A stretch of 24,047 bases of DNA from a virus. The notes under the pieces were generated by a model. That model was not told where the DNA came from, made no database searches, and was given only the letters and a program-made list of their open reading frames with translations. The position numbers and the translations under genes were made by a program. The stretch's first letter is position 1. Each line of letters starts with the position of its first letter. Positions 1 to 6,147 of the stretch are shown here, piece after piece. Location of the stretch: IMG/VR virus record IMGVR_UViG_3300009104_000123, positions 1 to 24,047 of that record; one strand, 5' to 3'.

Positions 1-707
1 CCGTCTTCTAATAAAGTATTAGTAGCATTTTGGCTGTTGTTCCAATCGTAACTTGTACAAGTACTTGAATTAGTACTTCCTGTATTACATTCATCAAAAA
101 ATATGTAAGTATAAATATCTGAATTAGTAGGACCCTGCTCTCCAATTAGTACATCATGATTATCTATATCTAAACCACCATATCTAAATTCAAAAGTATC
201 ATTAGGATATAACCATACTTCAATACTATTATCAGTATTATTTTGATTATATTCTCTTAAGTTGTACCAACCAAATATAGTATAAAGATCGTTATTATTA
301 CTATCTAAAATATTTTTTGCTAACATCTTGGAGCCATTGTCTCTAATTAGGTCTGTCCAAAATGGAAATAGAGTGTTGGAATATTGGGGGAGGGGGTCAG
401 GGTGATAATCAGCACAATAGTTTGCACCATTAGTAGATGTTAAACCTAAATGTAAACAACCATTAGTTGCCATTCTTGCAAATGTAAAAGTATTTCCGTA
501 ATATTCAAAATCAAAACCAAAATTAAACTTAGCAGATACTTGATCATCTCCTACCCCTAAATTAGTAGTACCTGAATGGCTTGTTAAATCATACAAATCT
601 TGATCCGCTTCATAAATATATTGAGCCTGAACGGGGCTAGCGAAGAAGGCTCCCATAAGAGCCATCGTCGCAAACCCGAACATATATAAAATTTGTTTAA
701 TTTTCAT
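1..707 (-). CDS. Secreted NIDO-like protein, C-terminus cut by window edge
   Basis: The readable N-terminal 235 residues begin with a lysine-containing n-region, a hydrophobic core and ASPVQAQ, a convincing signal peptide cleaved after about residue 28. The mature part is rich in Asn, Thr, Tyr and Phe. It carries a pattern typical of nidogen-like (NIDO) beta domains: FNFGFDFEYYGNTF, then ATNGCLHLG, then a FPFWTDLI block and a FGWYNL strand. Several cysteines could form disulfides outside the cytoplasm. I chose the ATG at 707; the 3' end of the upstream gene overlaps it by 11 bp, so the two are probably co-translated. A cell-surface or virion-decorating role is inferred. The domain name rests on motif shape only. 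The gene continues beyond position 1. Confidence 0.7.
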   Translation of the reverse strand, partial: MKIKQILYMFGFATMALMGAFFASPVQAQYIYEADQDLYDLTSHSGTTNLGVGDDQVSAKFNFGFDFEYYGNTFTFARMATNGCLHLGLTSTNGANYCADYHPDPLPQYSNTLFPFWTDLIRDNGSKMLAKNILDSNNNDLYTIFGWYNLREYNQNNTDNSIEVWLYPNDTFEFRYGGLDIDNHDVLIGEQGPTNSDIYTYIFFDECNTGSTNSSTCTSYDWNNSQNATNTLLED

Positions 708-1011
708 TGTTCATACATTCAAACCACCAGTCTGTGCCTATCCATGCACGGCACCTCTCTTTAGCGGTGATTTTTCTTTGTTCTATTACTTCTTTATGTT
801 CTTCTGAGTCCATACATATATAAGTACCTGTCTTATCTGTATAGCATAAACCTGGAATAGGTTCGAATGGGGCACAACTAGGTAACCCAAACATAACTAA
901 AATCATTAGTGGTACTCCTATTGCATAGACTAATCCAGAGACTAGCCATTCAGGTAGATCATAAATAATTCTTTCAAAGATTGATTTTTTTGTTTTTATA
1001 AGTTTCTCCAT
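697..1011 (-). CDS. Small membrane or lipoprotein-like protein
   Basis: This 104-aa protein has a basic N-terminal stretch of about 20 residues, one hydrophobic segment (about residues 22-44) ending in LPSC, and a soluble, charged, cysteine-containing C-terminal half. LPSC could be a lipobox, although the region before it is longer than usual for a lipoprotein signal, so a single-pass membrane protein is equally possible. The gene overlaps its neighbours at both ends (16 bp with the Asn/Thr-repeat gene, 11 bp with the NIDO-like gene), which places it in one minus-strand operon of exported proteins. An outer spanin was considered but no partner is visible. Function unknown. Confidence 0.65.
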   Translation of the reverse strand: MEKLIKTKKSIFERIIYDLPEWLVSGLVYAIGVPLMILVMFGLPSCAPFEPIPGLCYTDKTGTYICMDSEEHKEVIEQRKITAKERCRAWIGTDWWFECMNNEN

Positions 1012-2213
1012 TCTTTCTTACATGTTCCTCTTGATTTTCTTACACCTTCTTCATTTCTTTCGTTAGTGCAAATTTTTAAAAATTCTGATTTCTTATCTTT
1101 TGAATCTGGTCTTTCTTGTGGGTTTTCTCCCCATGATGCAGTAGCTTTCTTGCCAGTATCACCCATGTAAGGACACGGTGTTCCAGCCATTTCCATAGCT
1201 TGGAAAACTCGTACATCTTGACAAAGTAGTGCAACTGAAGCCACCTTCATACCCATATCATAAAGATACTTGGAAAGTTTTAATCTTTCACAATTCATAT
1301 CTCTGACAGTTCTTCCACCTGATATACCAAAAACCTGTCCCTGAAAGGCACCACTTCGTCCAGTAGTACAAAGATCCTGTGAATAGGACATTATACTTGG
1401 AGCTATTGCTGATGCTGGGGGAGCTTTTTGTGTAATTTCTTGTTTGATAGTTTGTGTACTGTTAGATTCGTTAATGTTTCTATTAGTGTTATCTGATACA
1501 GAATTATTGTTATTGGTATTAGTATTATCAGTAGTGACATTTGAATCTGACTCCGATTTATTAACATTAGTATTAGTATTAGTGTTATTGCTTGTACTAG
1601 TATTAGTGTTATTATTAGTATTAGTGTTACTTGAAGTGCTATTGCTAGTACTTGTATTAACATTAGTATTAGTGTTATTGTTAGTATTATTATTTGTATT
1701 TGAACTAGTTACATTACTAGTACTTGTATTGTTTGAAGTGCTATTTACTGTTGATGTGTTTACATTAGTATTAGTACTTGTACTATTATTAGTATTATTG
1801 TTGGTACTAGTATTAGTATTTGTGTTAGTATTAGTATTAGTTCCTGTTGTAGTAGTAGTGTTTGTATTGGTGTTGGTATTAGTATTTGTCAAACCACCTG
1901 AACTAACATTATTATTTGTATTAGTCGAAGTGCTTGTAGTAGTTGTAGTATTAGTGTTATTATTTGTGTTGTTATTTGTGTTGGTATTAGTATTGGTATT
2001 CGTATTAGTATTTGTGTTAGTGTTTGTATTCGTGTTGGTGTTAGTATTCGTATTGGTATTCGTATTTGTATTAGTGGTAGTAGTAGTATTAGTAGTTTCT
2101 AATGAATTCTGCTCACAATACTGCTCTCCCGCTGTACAGTCTCCTGTCTGGTCCGCTAAGATACCGTACGACATAAATGCGAATAGGCCAGCAACAACCG
2201 CCATTCGTTTCAT
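996..2213 (-). CDS. Exported protein with long Asn/Thr repeat and cysteine-containing C-terminal domain
   Basis: The 405-aa product has three parts. The first is a signal peptide (residues 1-20, MKRMAVVAGLFAFMSYG followed by ILA). The second is an extreme low-complexity tract of about 220 residues (roughly 41-260) made of alternating Asn and Thr with some Ser and Val. The third is a C-terminal domain of about 140 residues that looks folded, with several cysteines and the segments TTGRSGAFQGQVFGISGG and DMNCERLKLSKYLYDMGMK. The repeat is encoded by degenerate TNT/TAN codons, so the protein pattern is kept while the DNA varies. This gives a spurious Leu/Val-rich frame on the other strand. It probably works as an extracellular stalk or spacer carrying the C-terminal domain. 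That role is inferred; I do not recognise the family. Confidence 0.8.
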   Translation of the reverse strand: MKRMAVVAGLFAFMSYGILADQTGDCTAGEQYCEQNSLETTNTTTTTNTNTNTNTNTNTNTNTNTNTNTNTNTNTNTNTNNNTNNNTNTTTTTSTSTNTNNNVSSGGLTNTNTNTNTNTTTTTGTNTNTNTNTNTSTNNNTNNSTSTNTNVNTSTVNSTSNNTSTSNVTSSNTNNNTNNNTNTNVNTSTSNSTSSNTNTNNNTNTSTSNNTNTNTNVNKSESDSNVTTDNTNTNNNNSVSDNTNRNINESNSTQTIKQEITQKAPPASAIAPSIMSYSQDLCTTGRSGAFQGQVFGISGGRTVRDMNCERLKLSKYLYDMGMKVASVALLCQDVRVFQAMEMAGTPCPYMGDTGKKATASWGENPQERPDSKDKKSEFLKICTNERNEEGVRKSRGTCKKEWRNL

Positions 2214-2255
2214 TGGTTTTTCTCCCGATAATTTAGACTTTCGTCCCTTGATAAA

Positions 2256-2720
2256 TTATTTATCTTCTTTTATGAGTTTTTGTAGTAATTTTCCGTAATT
2301 ACCCTGACCAAAAGGAAGGCCTGAATTGTCTTGAATATTGACTTGGGTTTTTACTGTTTGAGCTTTAGCTTTTTCCATTTCTGTTTGAGCTTTAAGCTCT
2401 TCTATTCTCATTTTATGAGCCATAGCTAATAAATCAGCCATGTCTTTATTACTGTAAATTTGAGTCTCTTCCGCTTCTTCTAGTTTCTTTTCTATCAATA
2501 AATCTAGTGTTTCTGATAATTTGAATCTATTCCTGTATCCTGTGTCTAAAAATACAGTATCAATGTACTGTTTAATTTCTCTTTTATTTAATGCTTCTGT
2601 CACTTGGTTTTCTGTTACCCCCAAGTTATCGCATACCGCTGGGATACTTCCGTGTTCGAGATAACTGTTTGCTATCTCTAGTCCTTCAGGACTCATTTTG
2701 GTTACTATATTTGTACTCAT
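2256..2720 (-). CDS. Terminase small subunit-like DNA-binding protein
   Basis: The 154-aa protein has an N-terminal helix-turn-helix (about residues 17-45, with GSIPAVCDNLGVTENQVTEAL), a helical middle (about 60-115) with many Glu, Lys and Leu, and a short C-terminal tail. This order of HTH, coiled-coil oligomerisation segment and tail is typical of phage terminase small subunits, which recognise DNA and recruit the large subunit for packaging. No large subunit lies in the window, so the call is tentative; a transcription regulator is the alternative. The ATG at 2720 lies only 6 nt after the -10 box of its own minus-strand promoter, so this is a leaderless first gene of the minus operon. Confidence 0.6.
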   Translation of the reverse strand: MSTNIVTKMSPEGLEIANSYLEHGSIPAVCDNLGVTENQVTEALNKREIKQYIDTVFLDTGYRNRFKLSETLDLLIEKKLEEAEETQIYSNKDMADLLAMAHKMRIEELKAQTEMEKAKAQTVKTQVNIQDNSGLPFGQGNYGKLLQKLIKEDK

Positions 2721-2726
2721 GCATAT

Positions 2727-2755
2727 ATTATACTAAAAAATGAGCAAGATGTCAA
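2727..2755 (-). promoter_or_regulatory. Sigma-70 promoter for the minus operon (leaderless)
   Basis: On the minus strand TTGACA (2755-2750) is followed by a 17-bp spacer and TATAAT (2732-2727). The start ATG at 2720 begins 6 nt after the -10 box, so transcription should start at the A of the start codon or very near it. Confidence 0.85.
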
Positions 2756-2886
2756 GATATATTTTCTAGTGGTATCATTATGATAAGATGATCGGCTTCT
2801 TTTTTATTCCTCAAAAAAACCAAAGTTGCGCGTGAAGGGGTGCGGAGAGCCACACAGGTAAACAGGTCAACAAACCGCCCCACCCC

Positions 2887-2934
2887 ATAGGTATTAAAAC
2901 TCAGGTATGAAAATTATAGGTATTAAAATTATAA
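2887..2934. repeat. Three AGGTAT(T/G)AAAA direct repeats
   Basis: ATAGGTATTAAAA, CAGGTATGAAAA and ATAGGTATTAAAA follow each other with spacing of about 14-15 bp. The arrangement resembles short protein-binding iterons in the divergent regulatory region. Confidence 0.6.
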
Positions 2935-2937
2935 AGA

Positions 2938-3013
2938 GCCGGTGTGTTACTTCACTAACACACCCGCACACCCGAAGGGCCGGTGTGTTACTATACTAAC
3001 ACACCACCGCACT
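2938..3013. repeat. Two tandem 41-bp hairpin repeats
   Basis: The unit starting GCCGGTGTGTTACT occurs twice, 41 bp apart. Each copy contains a perfect 9-bp inverted repeat, GGTGTGTTA (2941-2949 and 2982-2990) with TAACACACC (2956-2964 and 2997-3005). The loops differ between copies while the arms are identical, so the arms appear to be kept by selection or recent duplication. No T-run follows, so they are not ordinary terminators. Confidence 0.75.
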
Positions 3014-3046
3014 GGTTAAAAATTGTACAGCACCCGAAGGGGCCCC

Positions 3047-3067
3047 AAATGAGAATGATTATCATTT
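3047..3067. promoter_or_regulatory. Fur-box-like palindrome 1
   Basis: TGAGAATGATTATCA (3050-3064) fits the 7-1-7 Fur consensus TGATAATNATTATCA with one mismatch and is flanked by AAA and TTT. It lies about 54 bp upstream of the -35 box of the next promoter, not on it. Two more copies occur at 4187 and 5644. Binding by Fur is inferred from consensus only. Confidence 0.5.
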
Positions 3068-3117
3068 AGACCTGCGACACATATTGACGCATACAGAAAT
3101 TAATTTCATTTTAGGGG

Positions 3118-3145
3118 TTGTAATCCTCGCCCCTTCTGGTATAAT
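3118..3145 (+). promoter_or_regulatory. Promoter of the 40-aa membrane protein, copy 1
   Basis: TTGTAA, a 16-bp spacer and TATAAT (3140-3145) precede the ATG at 3153 by 7 nt. The -35 box is weaker than at the other promoters here. Confidence 0.65.
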
Positions 3146-3152
3146 CGGAGAT

Positions 3153-3275
3153 ATGAAAAACAAAGAACTACAAAAATTACTCGGATATTTATTCAAGGCT
3201 TATATTGTTTATTCAATATCAGCTGATGTGTTGGTGGTAGGTGGTATCATCTACTTAATTATTAATGGACTTTAA
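3153..3275 (+). CDS. 40-aa single-pass membrane protein, copy 1
   Basis: The product starts MKNKELQKLLGYLFKAY and continues with a long hydrophobic segment (about residues 16-38). It is a close paralogue of the gene at 4328: the first 21 residues differ at only a few positions and both end in a GGIIYL membrane segment. I chose the ATG at 3153 because the promoter lies just 7 nt upstream; a longer reading from 3084 would run through the promoter. The transcript is probably leaderless. Function unknown. The charged amphipathic N-terminus plus one transmembrane helix would suit a small membrane effector. Confidence 0.75.
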   Translation: MKNKELQKLLGYLFKAYIVYSISADVLVVGGIIYLIINGL

Positions 3276-3288
3276 AAAGGAGGAAAAA

Positions 3289-3441
3289 ATGGTTAATGAA
3301 AAAACTGTTAGACCTTCCAAGAAAATCCTTATCAGAGAGATTGCAGAAAATTCTGACCTCTTTGATTTTGGTTCTCTGGAAAGAACTAACATTCATAACC
3401 TCGTTGTCATTCGTGACATGGTTGTAAAAGCCAGAGGTTAA
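3289..3441 (+). CDS. 50-aa RPSKK-family small protein, copy 1
   Basis: This short gene has a strong ribosome binding site (AAAAAGGAGG) and follows the membrane-protein gene by 13 bp. The product contains RPSKKILIREIAENSDLFDF and ends in VIRDMVVKARG. It is clearly paralogous to the genes at 5883 (plus) and 6747 (minus), all sharing RPSKK near the N-terminus, a helix of the type LI(R)EIAE and a second helix after an SL.R.NI motif. It looks like a small, helical, soluble protein. Function unknown. A hairpin terminator follows the stop codon. Confidence 0.8.
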   Translation: MVNEKTVRPSKKILIREIAENSDLFDFGSLERTNIHNLVVIRDMVVKARG

Positions 3442-3448
3442 ATGGTTA

Positions 3449-3478
3449 GGGGGGTGCCATTACTCACCCCCCATTTTT
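3449..3478 (+). terminator. Rho-independent terminator
   Basis: GGGGGGTG (3449-3456) pairs perfectly with CACCCCCC (3465-3472) around an 8-nt loop and is followed by ATTTTT. It ends the two-gene unit that starts at 3153. Confidence 0.85.
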
Positions 3479-3492
3479 AAAAAGGAAAACAA

Positions 3493-3711
3493 ATGTTAAA
3501 CAAAATAATACTAACAATCGGCTCGGCTCTAACCATTGCTCTTACATCATTCGGCATATGGTCAGCAAGACAACTGGTAGAGAAAACACCTTATTGCTAT
3601 GACGATGTTGCTTTCAACGCATTTAATTATGCTGATACTTATATGCTTCTTGTTGTAGGGGTAGGGGTAGGCATAGGGGTAGCCACAATCATAAGGACAT
3701 TAACAGACTAA
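3493..3711 (+). CDS. Two-helix membrane protein
   Basis: The 72-aa product has two predicted membrane segments, about residues 4-24 and 48-68, the second with an alternating Val/Gly run (VVGVGVGIGVA). A good RBS (AAAGGAAAAC) precedes the ATG. The stop codon overlaps the start of the GIY-YIG gene (TAATG). It lies just after a terminator with no clear promoter of its own, so it may rely on read-through. Function unknown; a holin-like role is conceivable but there is a better candidate at 17485. Confidence 0.65.
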   Translation: MLNKIILTIGSALTIALTSFGIWSARQLVEKTPYCYDDVAFNAFNYADTYMLLVVGVGVGIGVATIIRTLTD

Positions 3712-4151
3712 TGACTACACTATACATAATGAAATGCAATAAGAAACCTTATCATAAGATAGGGGTAGCCAATAACATACACCATAGACGATATGATATA
3801 GAGACATCTATACGCAAGGAATTTGGAGATGACCATAGGCTACAGGTATTGCATACGATAGAGATACCAAATAGGCATGACGCTTATACTATCGAATGGC
3901 AAATACAACACTATCTAATGAAAGCGGGTTATCAAAAGAGGTGGCAAGGTATGGGTAAATTTAAATCTAATGGTGGCTCGGAATGGTTCTATTCCCCCAA
4001 AGGAATTAAACACCTAAAGAAATATATTGCTCTCGGATTTAAATACTTTAAATCTAATCCTGCCCCAATGCCAGAGCAATGGGAAAGGAAAAGAGACGGC
4101 TCAATATATAAAATGCCCGCCTTCCTAAAAGGAAAGAAAGCCTATCACTAA
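3711..4151 (+). CDS. GIY-YIG-type nuclease domain protein (T5orf172/MUG113-like)
   Basis: The 146-aa protein begins TLYIMKCNKKPYHKIGVANN, the usual first half of the T5orf172/MUG113 branch of the GIY-YIG superfamily (YI...KIG), with an arginine in the following helix (RRYDIE). Further on are a glutamate in TIEWQIQHYL and the GGSEWF motif near residue 93, all in family order. Such proteins cut or nick DNA, and free-standing ones are often mobile in phages. The coupled start (TAATG) ties it to the preceding membrane protein gene. A second, divergent GIY-YIG-like gene lies inside the split ligase at 22620. The superfamily is fairly sure; activity and target are not known. Confidence 0.75.
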   Translation: MTTLYIMKCNKKPYHKIGVANNIHHRRYDIETSIRKEFGDDHRLQVLHTIEIPNRHDAYTIEWQIQHYLMKAGYQKRWQGMGKFKSNGGSEWFYSPKGIKHLKKYIALGFKYFKSNPAPMPEQWERKRDGSIYKMPAFLKGKKAYH

Positions 4152-4186
4152 AATTTATGGCTCAATATAAATTTTGTGAATGCCCC

Positions 4187-4211
4187 CCAAATGAGAATGG
4201 TTCTCATTTGG
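4187..4211. promoter_or_regulatory. Fur-box-like palindrome 2
   Basis: CCAAATGAGAA (4187-4197) and TTCTCATTTGG (4201-4211) form a perfect 11-bp inverted repeat with a 3-nt centre. The core matches the palindromes at 3047 and 5644. It begins 36 nt after the stop of the GIY-YIG gene and about 80 bp before the next -35 box. It could be an operator or the end hairpin of the upstream transcript. Confidence 0.5.
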
Positions 4212-4291
4212 GGCGCCGATTTTACCACACCCGCCCCCGCCTTGTCAAGCTTTTTCGAAAAAATAAATATCAATTATTTTCGCTTGGTCTA

Positions 4292-4320
4292 TTGACAGAC
4301 ACCCCAAAATTTAGTAAAAT
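4292..4320 (+). promoter_or_regulatory. Sigma-70 promoter (leaderless)
   Basis: TTGACA (4292-4297), a 17-bp spacer and TAAAAT (4315-4320) lie 7 nt before the ATG at 4328. It drives the operon 4328-5610. Confidence 0.85.
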
Positions 4321-4327
4321 TGGACAC

Positions 4328-4450
4328 ATGAAAAACAAAGAACTACAAAAAATACTAGGATTGCTTTTTAAAGCATATGTTATCTACTCAATCTCCGCTG
4401 ACATTCTTGTTATTGGCGGAATTATTTACCTTGTAATAAGGGGTTTTTAA
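4328..4450 (+). CDS. 40-aa single-pass membrane protein, copy 2
   Basis: The product starts MKNKELQKILGLLFKAY and has one membrane segment in its second half, ending in a Gly-Phe. It is a paralogue of the gene at 3153 with the same length and the same leaderless promoter geometry. The upstream reading frame from 4157 crosses the promoter and is rejected as coding. The gene is the first of an operon with the HAD-like and PPK2 genes. Function unknown. Confidence 0.75.
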   Translation: MKNKELQKILGLLFKAYVIYSISADILVIGGIIYLVIRGF

Positions 4451-4451
4451 A

Positions 4452-4904
4452 ATGATTTATATTTTTGATTTAGACGCAACAACGATAGACTCAAGCCACA
4501 GATTTTCTGGAAATGCTGAAGGAAAAATAGACCTTGAAAAATGGATTAAAAATTCAACTAGAGAAAACATTTTTAAAGATGAACTTTTACCCCTTGCTAA
4601 ATTTATGAAAGCATTAATTAAAGCAAATAAAAATGTTTGGATTTGCACAGCTAGAAACATGAAAAAAGCGGATTTTGATTTTTTGGCTCATCATGGCTTA
4701 AACGCAAAAATTATTCTTTCTAGGAAAGAGGGCGATTTCAGAAATGACGCAGAATTAAAAACCGCAAAATTAAAAAGACTTTTCAACCTCAAACAATTTC
4801 AAGGCATGGAAAAAATCATGTTTGACGATAACAAAATCATTAGAAAAGAATTGCAAAAACTAGGAATTAAAACTTTACATAACAACGCACTTAGATTAAA
4901 ATAG
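4452..4904 (+). CDS. HAD-superfamily phosphatase-like protein
   Basis: The 150-aa protein carries the ordered HAD motifs. Motif I is IFDLDAT (Asp6 and Asp8), motif II is WICTARN with Thr66, a lysine follows around residues 103-106 (ELKTAK), and FDDN at 124-127 supplies the acidic motif IV. This fits the compact phosphatase domain seen in phage polynucleotide 3'-phosphatases and 5'-nucleotidases, which remove phosphate from nucleic acid ends or nucleotides. No kinase domain is attached, so the substrate stays open. It starts 1 bp after the membrane-protein stop and is followed by a 34-aa ORF and PPK2, suggesting a nucleotide- or phosphate-related operon. Confidence 0.75.
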   Translation: MIYIFDLDATTIDSSHRFSGNAEGKIDLEKWIKNSTRENIFKDELLPLAKFMKALIKANKNVWICTARNMKKADFDFLAHHGLNAKIILSRKEGDFRNDAELKTAKLKRLFNLKQFQGMEKIMFDDNKIIRKELQKLGIKTLHNNALRLK

Positions 4905-4909
4905 GAACT

Positions 4910-5014
4910 ATGAAAAACGAAAAAAGAAAAAACCCAATCCCAACAATGCACGATATTAAAAATTCAATGTGGGGAAAGGGCAAACACTCAACAAAAAAAC
5001 TTTATATAAAATAA
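4910..5014 (+). CDS. 34-aa basic peptide upstream of PPK2
   Basis: A short frame begins at an ATG 5 bp after the HAD gene and ends in a TAATG overlap with the PPK2 start. The product is Lys-rich and soluble (NPIPTMHDIKNSMWGKGK in the middle). The clean junctions at both ends suggest a real gene that couples translation to PPK2. No RBS stands out except AGGA just before the ATG. Function unknown. Confidence 0.5.
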   Translation: MKNEKRKNPIPTMHDIKNSMWGKGKHSTKKLYIK

Positions 5015-5610
5015 TGCAAAAATTAATAAATCAACTTCACAAAAAACTAGCAAATTTAAAAGGGCAAAAAATCGCTTTTGTTTTAGAGGGTAGAGACGCT
5101 TCAGGAAAAGGCGGTTTTGTCAAACTCTTAATTAATTATGATATTCCTTTTACATATCGCCATCAAGGAATGCCCACACAAACAAGAATGAAAAAATGGC
5201 TTTCAGATTATGAAAGAATTATGCCAAGAAAAAATGAGCTTGTTATTTTTGATAGGTCTTGGCACACTCGTTCATGGGTACACCCTGTTTATAATTATTG
5301 CACAGCTAGACAATACATTAACCACATGAGAAAGGTTAAAGCATGGGAAACCAAACAAGAGGAAAACGGAATTACAATAATTAAAAATTGGATTTCTTTA
5401 GACAAAGACAGGCAAGAGCAAATTTTAAAATTGAGAAAAATAAACAAGCCTTACAAATACAGCAAGACTGACGCACTTGCTATAAAATACTTTAATGACA
5501 TTACAGACGCAAAAGAAAAAATGTTTCTAGCTTGTCCTTCTTGGAATGTTGTTAAAAAAGATACTAGCAAAGAGGAACTTTTAAAAATCTTGATAAATGG
5601 AATTGGTTAA
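5014..5610 (+). CDS. ppk2: Polyphosphate kinase 2 (PPK2 family), short form
   Basis: PPK2 enzymes move phosphate between polyphosphate and nucleotides, mostly making NTPs or NDPs. This 198-aa protein shows the family's Walker A loop EGRDASGKGG (about residues 25-34), the lid and Walker B region VIFDRSWHTRSWVHPVY (about 77-93), and the later family segment SLDKDRQEQILKLRK with the ALAIKYFNDITDAKEKMF helix. It is shorter than most bacterial PPK2 (about 230-300 aa), mainly at the ends. I chose the ATG at 5014, which overlaps the preceding stop, over an upstream in-frame codon at 4969 inside that ORF. In a phage it could regenerate nucleotides from host polyphosphate. Family sure; substrate class not determined. 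Confidence 0.88.
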   Translation: MQKLINQLHKKLANLKGQKIAFVLEGRDASGKGGFVKLLINYDIPFTYRHQGMPTQTRMKKWLSDYERIMPRKNELVIFDRSWHTRSWVHPVYNYCTARQYINHMRKVKAWETKQEENGITIIKNWISLDKDRQEQILKLRKINKPYKYSKTDALAIKYFNDITDAKEKMFLACPSWNVVKKDTSKEELLKILINGIG

Positions 5611-5846
5611 AATTTGTACTGGTTAATTTTTAACCAATCGGCTAAATGAGAATGATTCTCATTTGGCGCGCCGATTCGGCACTGGTCAAAAATTGACCAA
5701 TGGGATTTTTTGGTTTTTGGGAGGGGGGTCTTTCTGGGAGGGTTGTTTAAAATTACTACGTAATTTTAAACCACCCCCGCCCAAATGTCAAGCTTTTTTT
5801 CAACTTTTTTTCAACTTTTTTTTTCACTTTTTTCTTGACTTTTTTC
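5611..5846. other. Hairpin-rich intergenic region after PPK2
   Basis: Several inverted repeats follow the PPK2 stop: GGTTAA/TTAACC (5621-5635), the Fur-like palindrome (5644-5664) nested inside ATCGGC...GCCGAT, GGTCAA/TTGACC (5684-5698), and a long stem whose inner arms are GTTTAAAATTAC and GTAATTTTAAAC (5747-5773). A T-rich run with repeated CTTTTTT(C/G)A units leads into the next promoter. No gene is credible here. Confidence 0.7.
5644..5664. promoter_or_regulatory. Fur-box-like palindrome 3
   Basis: AATGAGAATGATTCTCATT is a perfect palindrome around a central G, with flanking A and T extending it by one more pair. TGAGAATGATTCTCA fits the 7-1-7 Fur consensus with two symmetric changes. 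It starts 33 nt after the PPK2 stop and lies about 183 bp before the next -35 box, so direct promoter blocking is unlikely. Confidence 0.5.
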
Positions 5847-5875
5847 TTGACTTGTGAACGCTTTTTTGCTATAAT
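5847..5875 (+). promoter_or_regulatory. Sigma-70 promoter (leaderless)
   Basis: TTGACT (5847-5852), a 17-bp spacer and TATAAT (5870-5875) precede the ATG at 5883 by 7 nt. A second TTGACT lies 14 bp upstream. Confidence 0.85.
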
Positions 5876-5882
5876 CCCTTTC

Positions 5883-6035
5883 ATGTTGAATTCGAATGAA
5901 AAAAGACCTTCCAAAAAGGCACTTATTCGTGAGATTGCGGAGAACACCGATTTGTTCGATTTTCCTTCTCTTGAGAGAACGAACATCACAAATTTGATTG
6001 TTATTCGTGATATGGCAATTAACGCCAGAAGCTAA
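5883..6035 (+). CDS. 50-aa RPSKK-family small protein, copy 2
   Basis: The product (RPSKKALIREIAENTDLFDF, then SLERTNITNLIVIRDMAI) is the closest paralogue of the gene at 3289; nearly all differences are conservative. Unlike copy 1, which sits second in its unit and has an RBS, this copy has its own promoter placed 7 nt before the ATG, so it is probably leaderless. Two short helices are predicted. Function unknown. The conservation between copies argues that both are functional genes. Confidence 0.8.
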   Translation: MLNSNEKRPSKKALIREIAENTDLFDFPSLERTNITNLIVIRDMAINARS

Positions 6036-6059
6036 AATTTAGCTTTCACGAAAAAGGGA

Positions 6060-6119
6060 CTGTCGCAGAAGCCCGAAGCGAAGAAAAAATTTTTTTGGCT
6101 CGGCTTCTGCCTGCGACAG
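6060..6119. repeat. Long imperfect hairpin
   Basis: CTGTCGCA (6060-6067) pairs with TGCGACAG (6112-6119), and GAAGCC (6068-6073) with GGCTTC (6102-6107), leaving a 4-nt bulge and an A/T-rich loop. It sits just after the gene at 5883 and could protect or end that transcript. Confidence 0.6.
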
Positions 6120-6147
6120 AATGTGTCGCATGGGTTTTCGAAAAGAC

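Larger units (their letters stand above)
2756..3117. other. Gene-free divergent intergenic region rich in repeats
   Basis: This stretch separates the minus-strand structural operon from the plus-strand small genes. I see no credible gene in it. It holds three AGGTAT-type direct repeats (2887-2934), a 41-bp tandem repeat that forms two hairpins (2938-3013) and a Fur-box-like palindrome (3047-3067). Its GC content is higher than in the genes around it. A role in replication initiation or in control of the two divergent promoters is possible but unproven. Confidence 0.7.

Noticed and set aside
1444-2298. 284-codon plus-strand frame rich in Leu and Val
   Set aside because: It is the complement of the Asn/Thr repeat gene; low-complexity TNT/TAN codons read as Leu/Val on the other strand. 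No RBS or promoter supports it.
3084-3152. Upstream extension of the 40-aa membrane protein (and the same for 4157-4327)
   Set aside because: Both extensions run through promoter boxes; the shared paralogous protein begins exactly at the ATG after the -10 box.
5663-5989. Frames on both strands in the T-rich stretch after PPK2
   Set aside because: They arise from poly-T and repeated CTTTTTT units, overlap a promoter and have no RBS.
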